The position numbers were made by a program, and so were the translations under genes. Positions 1 through 11,276 of a stretch of 64,000 nucleotides of DNA are shown here, one piece after another; position 1 is the stretch's first letter; every line of letters begins with the position of its first letter. The DNA is from Agrocybe praecox (lineage: Eukaryota > Basidiomycota > Agaricomycetes > Agaricales > Agrocybaceae): contig OZ024842.1 in NCBI GenBank assembly GCA_964017145.1, positions 682,001 through 746,000 of the forward strand. Direction: 5' to 3'. Under the pieces are notes generated by a model that was not told where the DNA came from, made no database searches, and worked only from the letters and a program-made list of their open reading frames with translations.

Positions 1-949
1 TTGGAAAGTTGCGTCGCATGGCGCGCATCTATATACCCCGTAAAGGCTCAGTTGCTTAAATGAGCCCTCTGCGTTCTGATCGTCTTGCCCCCGGGCGTCT
101 ACCTCAAAGAGGACTACCTATATCGATATAAGATACAGTTATCTCGTAGTTTCGAGGGGTATTCTACCTTTTGAGCGCTGTAGGTGCCAACCAAGTTCAT
201 ACGGGGCTTCTGGTTTGTTTTGGCCGATGAAAAGTGTATTCATCGGTCTTGCAGTGGATGGCATGACTCGAACCATGGTGCCATAATCAATCTTACCATT
301 CGTGTCTCAATGAGGTACCCCAACCTGTCACTGATGTTCCTTAAAAGTTATTGAAAAAAGTTGCGATAAGCGAAGAATAAATCAGCAGTTGGAACAGGTT
401 GGAACCTTGACCATGTCGCGTAAAGGTTCTTAGCTATCGACTACTCTTGCGCACTGAAGCCGAGGGTTGAGCGAAGGGTGAACACTTCATGTAGGTCTTG
501 ACCTGCGTTGAAGTTGGATTATAATCAAAATAATTCCAGATCGTGAATGTGAGAGAACCCCATGATTATTTGCGCGCCTATTTCACCAGCCTGATGAAAT
601 GGCACACGCAAGAAACATACATAATGAAAACATCACCAAATAAAAACATCTATATGTACATAATGTACATAATTTACCGCGTCGATGCCATCCGGGACTA
701 TCTGTTAATTTACTGAGATTAAGCGAAAGGCAATGTCGTAGGAGAAAGTGCCCATGTTTGCATCCAGAGTGAGATATGCGCCTCAACAGTGGTGTAGAGA
801 GATAACAGTATTACGGATGTAATGAAGGCCGAAATGTTCAAGAATCCTTCGCAAGCGCTTTCTTTGGTGTGTTATTTGGTGTAGGGGCGTTTGACGATGC
901 GTCAACCTCTTCAGTAAGTTTCTCGGAGGGTACTGCAACGAAGACATTG
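1..949. other. Left-edge region, no gene recognised
   Basis: I see no reading frame with a recognisable domain, no plausible intron-bearing gene, no tRNA and no clear repeat here. The part next to 950 is probably the 3' untranslated region and terminator of the GET1 gene, which is read leftward. Base composition resembles the other intergenic DNA of the window. Confidence 0.4.
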
Positions 950-1835
950 TCAATTCGTCCGGCAAAAAGAGGGGACAGAGTCTAAAGCCAATTTACCGTA
1001 CAGGTCCTTCACCACTTTCTCGCCCACGACAATTACTCGCTTGCATGCCATCTGCCAAACACCAACACTAACGGAACCTGCAAGTGTAGTTAATAAGTCA
1101 GCGGGTCATGCCAAGTGGTCAATGGAACATAAAAGTCGGCAGCCTACCTGCAGGCGCGAATGGCAGAGCGAACCACCACCCCAAAGGACCAAACCAGCCT
1201 TGAGGTAGGTAGAACACGGGTTGTCTGCGATACCACCAACCAACTACGAATTGCAGGCCTGTTGTGAAGACCCATAGAAGCGTGTTGAACTTCATGCTGA
1301 AACCAGTTTTGGCTGTAGCAATTTGAGAATCTGGGTGGTGTAAAGATTGGAGAGAAAAATGGACGAATAAGGGGAAAGAATAATTGACGATGAAATTAGC
1401 AAGGAAGTTGTTTTCGCAGTAACGAAAACACGCACTCAGTTTCTCCAGGTCTGCGAGCCCCTTGTCAACGCTCCTCCTCAATTTCGCCCACTTGGCGAAT
1501 TGATCTTGAGCACTCGTTTTCATAAGTTCCGCCCTCGTGGTCAGAAGTTCAGCCTTCAGTGTACGCTGGCGTGCAGCCAAAGGCGAGCGGGTGACTCGCA
1601 AATACCAGTCGTAGGCCTATTCTCGCAAGGCATGATCGAACACGAGATTTCGAATTCGTTGAATAATGAGGACGTGTACAAATAGAAATGCAATGAATTC
1701 AAGTTAACTTGTCAGCGTATTTCAAAATTATTGAGAAGATTTAAGACGCACAATGTCTACTAGGACCGCCTTCCCAATCCAAGTTATGAGCTGGCCAACA
1801 AAGACCAACAAGAATATCGTCAACAAGAGAGACAT
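950..1835 (-). CDS. GET1: Get1, ER membrane receptor subunit for tail-anchored protein insertion
   Basis: Get1 (WRB in animals) sits in the ER membrane with Get2 and receives Get3 carrying tail-anchored proteins. Four exons on the minus strand: 1835-1752, 1616-1436, 1330-1148 and 1077-950. All introns are GT..AG and the sum encodes 191 residues, a usual Get1 length. The protein starts [17 protein letters not shown], a hydrophobic first segment. It continues with the cytosolic coiled coil that contacts Get3, carrying the family signature [16 protein letters not shown] and then [12 protein letters not shown] second hydrophobic part follows, with [20 protein letters not shown] and [11 protein letters not shown]. 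The ATG at 1835 was chosen because it opens the first membrane segment. A tail-anchored client of this route, USE1, is encoded elsewhere in the window. Confidence 0.93.
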
Positions 1836-2309
1836 TTTGTATTATACCGTAAGCCCTGGTTCCTCGATTTCTCCGCTGGATTTCCGAGACTCTGAAGTTC
1901 CGGAAGTGAGCAGAATTTACGGGCCTCCGTATATCCTACTAGGAGTGTTAAGCCCAAAGTATATGTCGACGAAGGATGGAAGAAACGTTGAGCTCGTCGC
2001 GAAACCTTCGTGGCACTGTGCATTGACTCACGTGGTATCGGCCCGGAACTCCATCGGACCATCCTTCGTTTAACAGTCTCGCACAAGTCTCGCAACTTGC
2101 AAAGCTCGCGAACATACCAGGTTCAAACTTGGCATGAGTAGTTCGTTTTGGTTTTTATCATCTATACCTTTCGTGAAGAAGCAACAGCAACATAATTCAT
2201 AAGGATAATGGAATACAATTTGCCTCGTACTACTACTACAAGGAACATCAACTCGGCGGTAGTTGGATAAGACCCCTATTCAGGATTCCCCAAGACTCCA
2301 TAAAATTGG
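1836..2309. other. Intergenic region upstream of GET1
   Basis: This stretch holds the presumed GET1 promoter (GET1 is read leftward from 1835) and the downstream end of the broken F-box gene. No TATA element or other clear site stands out, and the short open frames lack domain signatures. Confidence 0.35.
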
Positions 2310-4208
2310 CTATATGTCGTCAGACATCGCATTAGCTCGAGTTTCGATCAAGTTTGCCAAGGGAGCGAGAAAAGAGCTACCGACAAAAGGGATTATTTCC
2401 GGACGGCCACTACCACAAACGTATTCTTCAGTCCGAATTTTGTCCTGGAATCGTCTCCAACGAAGTGTCAACCCAGGAATGCTCTCGAGTATGCGCAAAT
2501 CTGAAAAAAGCATGTAATGGCATCGTGAAAGGTCGAGGAGTCCTATCGGACGACCGGCAACACGAAGAGAAAGTAGGAAGTAGTAGAAAGTTTGAGGGCC
2601 GTGCATAAGTGAGATGTCGAATAGGGGCGAACGCAGTGTTTTCATTCGGGGAGTATATCTGGCAGCGGGGCCTCGTTGATCGGGGACTCGCTGTGCTTCG
2701 CTTTCGGATCTCCGTCAGAAGGAATTATGAGCCGATGTAGCTTGCGCTTGAAAAGATGGAGGAGGTGTTGGTTGGCGTCGAGGGTATGGAGGTTCGGCAT
2801 CATGGGCAAAAAGGAATGCAATAAATCAGCCGGAGCGGGGGGCGTAAGGTGCATCTCCAGTTCAGTGACACATGAGAGCTCAGGAAACGAAAATGCTTTG
2901 ACCAAGGCTTCGAGAAAAGAGGAATATACACTGTCGAGAGGTTCATCGAGATCCCGTACTACACACGAAAACATAAATTCTGCGGATTGGTCAGGCGACA
3001 CGGCTGTGAACGTATAAGTTTCCTCCAGGTCCGTGAGGCTAGCCGCTATCCGCTATCGTTGGCCTATGTACACCAAAGAACTTCTGCGCATGAATGGAAA
3101 ATGGGCGTATTTATGGAAAGCAGAGTGTCGGTTGTCGAACCATAAGCTTCCGTCTCTCCAATGCAAGTTTTCATTTGCACTGAACATGCCGGTGGAAGGT
3201 TCAAACGTCCCAATAAATGGGATGAAATGTGCAGGTCCATCATCGGAATAAGCAACCGTTTTAGATTAGGCAACTCGATAAGAGTCATCAAAGGAGCGCT
3301 CCCCATGTCCGGATATGTGGTCAATGTCCAGAGTTCGAAGTTCGGGCATTCTCCGAAGCATGTCAAGGACAAAAGTTACGTCTATGGGTTCAGTAAGAAT
3401 CATATTCCGGATACCGGAAAGCCAGGATGCAGAGATGGGGTCAAATTGGGTGTCATTGGGAACAAAGGTCGTTAATGCCGGAGCTTCGTTGTTGAATAGC
3501 TGCTTCGCGTCGTGAGGCTGTTGCAGGCCTATCAAACTGGAAAATAGAGAGAATGGGAGCAGGTCGATGTAAGACGCTCCAGTTCTTGAGATCCATAGCG
3601 TGCGAGCCCATGAACAAAAATATTCTTCTCATCCTACTCCATTCCCTGTCGAGAATACGAAGGATAAGTAAAGTGTTATTTGGGCGAAAAATCTTTATCC
3701 CTTTGATGGATAAAGGTGATTGTTGGGACCTTCTAAGTATTTCTTTCAACCATGGATAGTCGTCAAGATAGTATTCGTCTCCGGGAGAATATTCTATGAG
3801 TAATTGGTTGTTTGTCGAAATATCTTCTGAGTTGTCACTATCATCTTCGTCCGAATGGCCCGTATCCTCCTCGCTTGAATTGCCTTCTACCGAATTGTCT
3901 TCGAAGTCGTCGTCCACGTCTTCGTCCGATTCCTCTCCTAGTTCTGAGTTAGCTGAATCCGGATCTATGCCATCATCTTGATTTTCATTGAGCAACCGGT
4001 TCATGTCGAGAACCTCACTCCAGAGAGAAGGAGATTCCAAAATAACATTTTGCCACGCACGGCAAACCTGAGAAGCTGCGCGTAGGCTTCGGAGGCTTAG
4101 TCTGTTTTTGAATGCGTCTGTGTTCAACTTGAATGTGGACCAAAGTAGGTCCGGAGGAAGATTGGCCGCAGCGACATTTTCATTCAGCGAGGTTGTAGTC
4201 ATATCCAC
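2310..4208 (-). pseudogene. F-box/leucine-rich protein gene broken by several frameshifts
   Basis: Starting at 4208 the minus strand encodes an F-box: LPPDLLWSTFKLN, then SQVCRAWQNVILESPSLWSEV. F-box proteins normally act as substrate adaptors of SCF ubiquitin ligases. A long acidic Ser/Asp/Glu insert follows, at roughly residues 80-130. The frame then breaks near 3530: the continuation NNEAPALTTFVPNDTQFDP lies in another frame, with no intron signals at the junction. It breaks again near 3330, where IELPNLKRLLIPMMDLHI is in a third frame, and again between about 3000 and 3064, with stops. The repeat-like tail from about 2640 down to 2310 also needs a frame change. The pieces are collinear and in the order expected of agaricomycete F-box/LRR proteins, so I read this as one inactivated gene. 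Several assembly errors are the alternative. The exact 3' end is uncertain. Confidence 0.7.
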
Positions 4209-4608
4209 GCTGAAAAGGAAAGAAAAGAGGGAATCAAAGGGAGCCTGAAGTCATAGTGAACGGAAAAAAAGAAAGGGAAGACGACTGACCAAGAAAATGA
4301 GTCCCATTTGACTAGATCAAATCGAAGTTGGATTGCTATCTTACCGTCGGCAAGACTGCACCCATATAAAAGACAACATGTTTCAGCACAAATCATGAGC
4401 CTCTTGCACCAGGCTGTGACAAATTCTGCTTGTAACGACGTCTCGAACAGAGGCAACTACCATTTGCCTCTTGTCCAGGTGAGATCGTTAGTCTTGCACC
4501 TTCGCCGCGTCTTTCTGCTCAAGTGTTTCTGTCGACGACATATGACTAATGAATATCCTAGTCCCGCCCGCTGCCGAAAGGTAAACTCTTGGATGCATGC
4601 TCTCAATC
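4209..4608. other. Intergenic region, no gene seen
   Basis: A plus-strand open frame runs through part of this stretch, but it has no recognisable domain and continues antisense to the small minus-strand gene at 4609-5159, so I treat it as chance. The left part would be the former promoter of the broken F-box gene. Confidence 0.35.
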
Positions 4609-5159
4609 CTAGGATTGATCTGGATCCAGAAGTAGGTAAGCTAAAACATGCACTGGAACCAGGAAATTATCACATACCTTCTTCGCGACGTTTTTGGCTT
4701 CTAATGTCGTGGATCTGGACGAAGGTAAGCCCATAGGCAACTCATATGTGCGTACTAGCAACCCCAATCTAGGAGATTAGACTTACTGAATCTATGATCG
4801 CCGCAGCTGCGGAGCGAGTAGTAGCAATCCCTGAGCTTGAGCTTCTGGTCTCTGGCTGTTTGAGAGGATATGTCAAGAATGCCTTCGCTCGACCGCAGGT
4901 TCTTTGACCCGGAGGAGATGAGCTTGTCATTTTCAACCCAGCGAATGTTTCAAAACTTCTGAGATCCCTCGGCGATCCTGGGTATCCATCATCTATTTTC
5001 AAAGCGTCAAGGTCTGTACAATTGTATATCTGATAAAAAGGTCTAAATAGCTGTTATCTATAGGAGCAAAAGTTTATTCACCATACCAAGATCGGCGTCT
5101 GCGCTATCCGCAAGCTTCTCTCTATAAGGATATATTGAGGATATGAGCGACATCTTCAT
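4609..5159 (-). CDS. Small four-exon gene of unknown function
   Basis: I do not recognise this protein. Four exons can be joined with good GT..AG junctions: 5159-5087, 5013-4787, 4714-4678 and 4619-4609. Donors are GTATGG, GTAAGT and GTATGT; acceptors are ACAG, CCAG and CCAG. Together they give 348 nt, coding for 115 residues with one stop. The product starts MKMSLISSIYPYREKLADS. It is serine-, threonine- and alanine-rich in the middle (PETRSSSSGIATTRSAAAA) and ends in a charged tail, RSQKRREEDQS. It has no signal peptide or membrane segment. The regular splice signals argue for a real gene. The lack of similarity to anything I know, and the 11-nt final exon, keep confidence moderate. An ATG at 5153 is an alternative start. 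Confidence 0.45.
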
Positions 5160-5693
5160 CTCAAACCTCCCCAGCCTTGCATCTTTAAAGTTCTCTCAAC
5201 GGCTTTAGTTCGCATCAAGGCCCGGTGCCCATCGTTGGTATCAATCAGTGCCTGCGTATGCGGGCCAAACCTTGCATTGTGCTCTGCCACGGCTCCGAGT
5301 TGGAAAGCGATAGTTAATCTGTTCAAGAAAGTGAAAACGATGCCAAAGGATGGCCCACGTCAACATTTTGAACTGAAAAATGAAAAACTTAATGGTAATC
5401 AAGTTTTATACGGGGTGACCGAAAAACATGAACTTGGCTGGGTGAAGGAATTCCACAGGATGACAGCTCACCTAATGTCAAATTTAATTTTATCTCACGC
5501 TTTGTTTACAACACAATATTGTTGACGTTTCAATCACAGAACGTTTCTTTTCTTTCCTCACTACAAATATATAAACAGATTTGGGTATGTCGCTACAGCT
5601 AGTATAATCATCGTTAATCGTTAACTATTCGATCCCTTTTTTACCATGATATTTAGCGTCCATAATAGTAACCGAATTGCATGAAGGCGGAAC
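5160..5693. other. Intergenic region between divergently read genes
   Basis: This lies between the small minus-strand gene and the plus-strand F-box gene and probably holds both promoters. An open frame at 5235-5525 has no recognisable domain. The sequence from about 5480 is AT-rich. No TATA element at a convincing distance from either start codon was found. Confidence 0.35.
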
Positions 5694-7677
5694 ATGATGG
5701 ACAAATTCAAATTGGCCAAGCGCAAATCGTTCCAGAGTATATTCGAATTCGAGAAATCATCGCAACCCGCATCGCCTGTACCGCATCTATTAGGCACAAA
5801 CAAGACACCTACTCTAGAAGAGTTAGCTCTTATTCTAGAAGTCGTCGTTACGGCAAGAAAATATGCGAAAGACCGTTCAAGCAAGGCCGCCGAGAGAACG
5901 CTCAGCACGATGTCTTTTCTCGACATTCCACTCAAATCGATCATGCGGAAGCTGGAGGTTACTCAAAAATTTATACAGGATCATTTGGCTTTAACCTCTG
6001 CCTTGAGAAGACTTCCTGTGGAACTGGCAAATAATCTTCATCTACTGCGCAAACGTTCAAGTTCGAGAGCGCGAGGATACCCGGGTGTCTCATATTCCTT
6101 GGACTATCTCTCGTGTTTGCAGGTTGTGGAGGGACATTTCGCTGCTCACACCAGGAATGTGGGGATGTTTGCTACATATCAGGTTAGGCGACCCCAACAC
6201 AAAGAGCGCTGAATTTCTGGACCGTTTCAAGGAGCTTTTGAAACGGTCGGAAGGTTCCAAGATCGATGTCTCTATCTCAACTCTTTCTGTTGAATTAGAC
6301 TTGAAGAATTTGCGGGGCCATTCAATTGCGACATATGATGGCGGAGGACACCCCTGTCTGGATATACTCATGAAGCTCTCCGATAGATGGTCCGACCTCT
6401 CCATTATTTTCAGGGAAACATACCTACTAGAGGAGTTATCACCGATAAAGGGACATTTATCATCCCTAAAGCGACTTCAAGTCTACGAATACGACCCAGA
6501 CGGGCTTCAGTCTCCTACGAGTGGAGCAATCGATCTCTTTGAAAACGCGATACATCTGAAGGAATTGCATTATTTAGGACAAAGACCTTTAATTCTTCCG
6601 AGGGGTCAACTGCGTGTTCTCAGCGGCAATCCAGATACGAGGAATAAACTCAACCGTATGGTTGAAATTGCAAAGGTCATGCTCAAGTCTCTTACCCATT
6701 TGGATCTGACATTTTTCAATTCTGCCCATTTACCTATTGGAACGACCTTTCCGAAATTACTGGACCTCAGCCTATCTTATTATGCGTCTGATGACGCACT
6801 TGCTGCTGGCTGGTTTCTTGATGCTATTAGAACTCCAGTTCTCGAACGTCTGACGATTAAAGAGACTGGAGCCTTAAATGGACTTGATATTGAAGTCTCG
6901 CTTTGCAATCTGCTGACGCGTTCCAAGATGCCGCCTTTGTACTCCCTCAAGCTCGACGTCCAACATCAACGTGCAGGAGCTTTGTCTAAAATCTTGATGC
7001 TCACGTATTTTTTGAAGCATCTCGATACAGTAATGCCCCACTGCGCAGATATTCAGCGACTGGGAAGTGGTCATAATATTCACGACATGCTAGTTCCTTT
7101 CCTCAAGACGTGTAACTTCACTCCTGGTGAATCCCTCAAGCAATGTAAATTTCCTAGTCAACAGATGGATACACTTCAGAGATTGGGAATCAATCGATGT
7201 GATCGTGCCATGTTATTGCACTTGGTTCATCCTAGAGACGGTGAAGTTGAATATTCTCGAATACAGTCTCTCACTTTGCATTTTTCAGATACAACGGTTG
7301 CCATTGACTATCAATATTCTCTCAATTTCTGGGAACCGGACGATTCGCCTCAGCTGAAAAGGCTTATCGAAGCACGGCTGGTGCTCGACAAGATTTTTGG
7401 CAAAGTCAAATGCAGTGACTTTCGGCAGATCTCAGCCCCAAGCAACCCATTGAAGGTAAACCTTAAAGACCAAAGAAATACCAAAGAAACGCTGGAAATT
7501 GTGGAAAACCTCCAGGTTGATCATGTATCAATCATTGTAGTTAGTCTTTTTTCTCGGAGTCGCGTCACCTCTTTGACATTTAATGATACATTTGCCCATA
7601 GATTTCCCAAATTCATTCGAGCCTTGCACATATTTCAAAGATGTATAAATCATGCAAAAGACATGCGCTCGGTATAA
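5694..7677 (+). pseudogene. F-box/leucine-rich protein gene with one frameshift in the F-box
   Basis: The ATG at 5694 opens a frame encoding MMDKFKLAKRKSFQSIFEF, then VPHLLGTNKTPTLEELALIL and the start of an F-box, LRRLPVELA. Around 6028-6031 the frame must shift by one base to continue as IIFIYCANVQ, IPWTISRVCRLWRDIS and LTPGMWGCLLHIRL, which are the classical F-box followed by a leucine-rich tail of about 480 residues ending at 7677. There is no room for an intron. The lesion is in a short A run (GGCAAATAATC), where removing one base restores the frame. The rest of the gene is open over more than 1.6 kb, so inactivation is very recent, or the shift is a sequencing error and the gene is functional. 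If intact it would be a substrate receptor for an SCF ubiquitin ligase. Confidence 0.75.
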
Positions 7678-8687
7678 TGGCCACGAGAATCCTCCTGAAA
7701 TGGCGACCATTATTCAAAAAGTGTCGTAATAGCCTTAAATGGGCAAGAATTGACGCTGATTATCTTCGCTTTGTTACCGAAGAAAATGGTGCGGGTCGGA
7801 CTTATGTTTTTTTTATGCCTATCTCTTACGCAGTATAACCACATATAGTGTCCGAAATTATTTGGTCCTCGCGTCACAATAAGGATCAGGTTCCTCGGGA
7901 TGAATGGCTTCATTCTGAAGAGTTCACAGCCTTTTTTTAAGATTTGGCAACTATTCATATTTTTCAAAAGATTTCTCCAGTATGTAGACGCATGAATCTA
8001 CTACCACAGATGATATTTAAAGTAAGGCGCGTTGCCAACGCGGCGCGGGCCGCGGCGCATACGTCCATCGTGCGTAGTATCACATGACCAGGCGTATACA
8101 TCATATGCCTGTATTAGGGGTTATTAATATTCTGGACTGTGGCGTTAAACTTAGTTCCCTTCACGAAGAATCATTAGGGCTAAACAAAACGCTGAGCTAC
8201 GCAGTCGAGAATCTTAACTGAGAAAAAAGTACGTTTCTGGATCTCCCACTCTTCCCCTAGTTTCTCTTCTCGAATCTATCTCGCTAAATCCATTCTCTAT
8301 AGCCTTCAAGTCTAAATGAGCATTAAAAATCTGCAAAGAAAAATGATAGAAGTACTAAGCAAAGATTCTAAACGGGTTTTGGCGCTCAGGGTAGTACACA
8401 CATTGGACGTCTGCGAGATATTGGTGCGTTTCTTGTCCACGCCGTTCGTCCGCTTCAACGACACTTCCCGGCGCTCCGAAGACAGATTAGTTATCAGGTG
8501 CTGTCTAGGCTCTAAGACTCGTTATAGTTTAAGTGCAGATTGGCTAGTCTCATCTATTTGACAGAGTCTTCAAAGCCCACGGTCTGCGATGTGCTCAAGT
8601 CACCGTAAGAGTTGAGTTAAACGCAAAGGTATCAACTCCCGGCGCTTAGATTAAATGATGAGTCTCGGCTTCAATTAGCAAGGTTAA
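7678..8687. other. Intergenic region, no gene seen
   Basis: A plus-strand frame at 8316-8561 has no recognisable domain or splice context. The left part is the probable 3' untranslated region of the F-box gene. A short GC-rich patch lies near 8035-8055. Nothing else stands out. Confidence 0.35.
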
Positions 8688-8695
8688 TATAAAAG
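8688..8695 (+). promoter_or_regulatory. TATA box of the first DUF5648 gene
   Basis: The motif TATAAAAG lies 60-67 nt upstream of the ATG at 8755, a normal distance for a fungal TATA element. The two other DUF5648-bearing genes of the window have comparable elements. Confidence 0.55.
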
Positions 8696-8754
8696 CCTTT
8701 CAGGGATGTCTTGTCTTCCAGCTTTACTAAGCTTAACATATTGCTTGTCTTCAA

Positions 8755-9335
8755 ATGAAGAACATGATATATTCCGCCAAATTCATCAGTTTTTTACTCG
8801 TTGTGGTACGCATATTCGTTATACTTTTCCATATACTGCTATCTAACCATTGTAACAGGCACGGGTTAGCTTTGCAGACCCGAACGCAAAGCCTTGCGTT
8901 CCCCGCAAACAAGCTATTCCACTTCTTCGAGCTTTCCGCGGAGGGGACCATTTCTACACCACTAATGCAGATGAGATGCAGCGTGCTGCTTCACAAGGAT
9001 ACGGTCCAGAAGTCTCCCCAGGTCTCGTCTTCCCTAAACCTCATGACGGATTAGTTCCGCTGTACCGCCTTTACAGCGACAGTGCAACTGACCATTTCTA
9101 TACTACCGATCGTCACGAGAGAGATGAATTCATTAAACATTCTGGCTACGAAACCCAAGGGATCGCCGGATATGTTTATCCCAAGAAGCGTTGTGGCGCG
9201 ACAGCTCTCTTCCGCGAGTACAGCGAAGGAGCAACGGATCATTTCTACACGACAGACGCCGGAGAAAGAGACCGTGCGCTAGGAATTGGATACTCCGAGC
9301 AGGGAAATGCAGGGTTTATTTTACCATCTTTCTAG
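8755..9335 (+). CDS. Secreted DUF5648 repeat protein 1
   Basis: Two exons, 8755-8805 and 8859-9335, code for 175 residues. Exon 1 plus the first codons of exon 2 give a signal peptide, MKNMIYSAKFISFLLVVARV followed by SFA and a likely cleavage site. The rest is a DUF5648 domain (a family of unknown function found in bacteria and fungi) made of three sub-repeats of about 45 residues. Each has the pattern of a hydrophobic strand, PL-R, then DHFYTT, a charged helix (ERD), a GY, and GYVYP or a variant. Examples are DHFYTTDRHERDEFIKHSGY and GATDHFYTTDAGERDRALGI. The protein should be exported. A paralogue follows 576 bp downstream in the same direction, and the same module is fused to a NACHT domain at 53268-55042. 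Binding partner and role are unknown. Confidence 0.85.
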
Positions 9336-9829
9336 AGTTGTTCTCCGTTGTATGTATCGGAAATTTTGAGACGTTCTCTGTAAACTTTGATAGTACTGAT
9401 CAAACTATCATAATTAAAAAACTATCCCGGGGCTTGAAAAACATCATCAAATAAATGCTATACGGAAATCTACTCTTCTCTTCCATTAAATTACGCCCAT
9501 TAAGGTTGACACATAACCTGTGTTAACGAAGATACATTATCTTTACATGATATAGTACATTTCGATCTGCTCTATATAATGTATTATTGATTAGTGTGTT
9601 TGAATAGCACAAGTCCACAGTCAGCAGAGGATGGACCCGTATCCTAGTCAATAAAATCTAGCTCACCATTTCTCACCATAATTTTCTTGGCGTAGATGAG
9701 ATCGTTCTACTGCATCGTACTATTTTCACGACTCCATTCTCGCCAATGAACGTCTGAAAGCTTATGCAGATTCGTCAGGCGTATTAATTCCTAATCTCAA
9801 AGACAAGCCGGTCCGCCCATCATCAGCAG
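9336..9829. other. Intergenic region between the tandem DUF5648 genes
   Basis: This contains the 3' untranslated region of the first gene and the promoter of the second. The sequence is AT-rich, and I see no additional gene or repeat copy of the coding module. Confidence 0.4.
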
Positions 9830-9838
9830 TATATATAG
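9830..9838 (+). promoter_or_regulatory. TATA box of the second DUF5648 gene
   Basis: TATATATAG lies 74-82 nt upstream of the ATG at 9912. Position and sequence fit a TATA element driving the gene. Confidence 0.5.
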
Positions 9839-9911
9839 TGCGCTCCTTATTGTGGGATAAATCCAGCCCCAAATAGTATATTGCATCGTCCTTCACTAAA
9901 CGGCTCCAACG

Positions 9912-10592
9912 ATGAAGAATATCAAGCCCTACTTCGCATACCTTAGCCTTCTTTTGCTGTTCATGGTACGTTGTGCATTGTTAATCATCAATCACCAGTA
10001 TACATTTCTGACATGCCATACATAACCATTTTGTAACCTATAGGTACAGACTGGTTTTGCGCACCATGGCCCCGAATATGGTTATCATGGTGACCACCAC
10101 GAGCACCATGAACACCACGAGCACCACGAGCACCACTCAGAATGTGTGGAACACAATGAAGCCGTACCTCTTCTCCGCGCATATCACCCGATGCCCGCCG
10201 GAGACCACTTCTACACAACAGACGCAGCAGAAATGCAGCGCGCTACCTCACAGCTAGGATATGGCCAGGAAGGCTCACCCGGCCTGGTTTTCCCGAGCGC
10301 CCATAAAGCATTGGTTCCTCTTTACCGCACCTATAGCATTGGCGCCACGGACCACTTCTATACTGCCGATCTCAATGAGCGTAACAATGCCATTCAGCAT
10401 CTCGGATACACGGATGAAGGCATCGTTGGATACGTTTATCCAAAAGAAATGTGTGGCGCAATACCCCTCTTCCGCGAGTTTAGTCTAGGTCAAGCCGACC
10501 ATTTCTACACAACTAGTGCGGCGGAGAGAGACAACGCAAGTAACAATCTCGGATACACTCAAGAAGGCATTGCTGGCTATGTCTTGCCTTAG
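9912..10592 (+). CDS. Secreted DUF5648 repeat protein 2 with histidine-rich linker
   Basis: Two exons, 9912-9965 and 10044-10592, code for 200 residues. Residues 1-24 form a signal peptide beginning MKNIKPYFAYLSLLLLFM and ending near GFA. Between it and the domain lies a linker of about 30 residues full of histidine and glutamate, with four EHH triplets in series, a pattern compatible with metal binding. Then comes one DUF5648 domain with three sub-repeats, starting EAVPLLRAY, with DHFYTTDAAEMQRATSQLGY and ending GIAGYVLP. The intron interrupts the signal peptide at the same point as in the upstream paralogue, so the pair arose by tandem duplication. A coding stretch of about 55 bases around 10204-10260 is nearly identical to the NACHT-fused copy, closer than to the neighbour. 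Confidence 0.87.
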
Positions 10593-11276
10593 GAATCTTA
10601 TACGAATAAACAGTAAACAGTGAATCTGCTCTGTTATAAATAGCCCTGTTCACAAACTTCGGTGTATTCTCCAATTTGAAAGCAAAAAGCGTTCGTCTTT
10701 GTCTATCTGAGTGGTATCAATCCCTCGCAATAATAGCACAAGTATAAGAAAATATTCCAAGTTCACCGTGGGAAACATCATGGAATGCTCCGAATTTGAC
10801 TTTGTGATTCTTTGTATACATGCCATTATCAGATTCTCGCAAAGTGGTCAGAAAGAAAAGAGAATTTAATTTAAACATGATCCAAAGTCCCATGATTCCC
10901 TTCTGGAGTATGATACGGTGTTGGAATAGACTGGCACTGGCATTCTATAGAAACTCGGAAGCGGCGGCTGGTGCGTGATTTCAGAACATCAGGCTGGCGC
11001 CTTGTTCCAATAAGATATGTCATGGACACCCCATAAGTACGCCTGTATTATTGGAAAATCGTATGCGCTATCCATGTACATAGCTCTACAGTTCTTCCAG
11101 TCAAATATGTATCTCAATCGCCAATCGAACGTTACTGCCGAGAACGGATGCTAATGATCAAGAAATCCAAGCAATCAAGCAATTCTGACAGATCCGGGTA
11201 AATCGAAGCTACGTAAGTCTCCCTCTCCTTTGCGCGCCCATGATCTACCTTCAATTAGGACCCTCCAGTTGCAATA
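10593..11276. other. Intergenic region, no gene seen
   Basis: No open frame with a known domain and no repeat stands out. The left end is the probable 3' untranslated region of the DUF5648 gene, and the right end should hold the promoter of the F-box-like gene. Confidence 0.35.

Noticed and set aside
1753..2073. Plus-strand 106-codon open frame
   Set aside because: Its first part is antisense to exon 1 of GET1, and the rest has no domain or splice support.
3453..3560. An intron to repair the F-box gene near 3535
   Set aside because: The sequence before TTTGATAGG looks like an acceptor (pyrimidines then TTTCCAG), but there is no matching donor that would keep the conserved HRPAPILSIF part and rejoin the frames. 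A frameshift is simpler.
8316..8561. Plus-strand open frame of 81 codons
   Set aside because: No domain, no splice context and no supporting features; it is about the length expected by chance.
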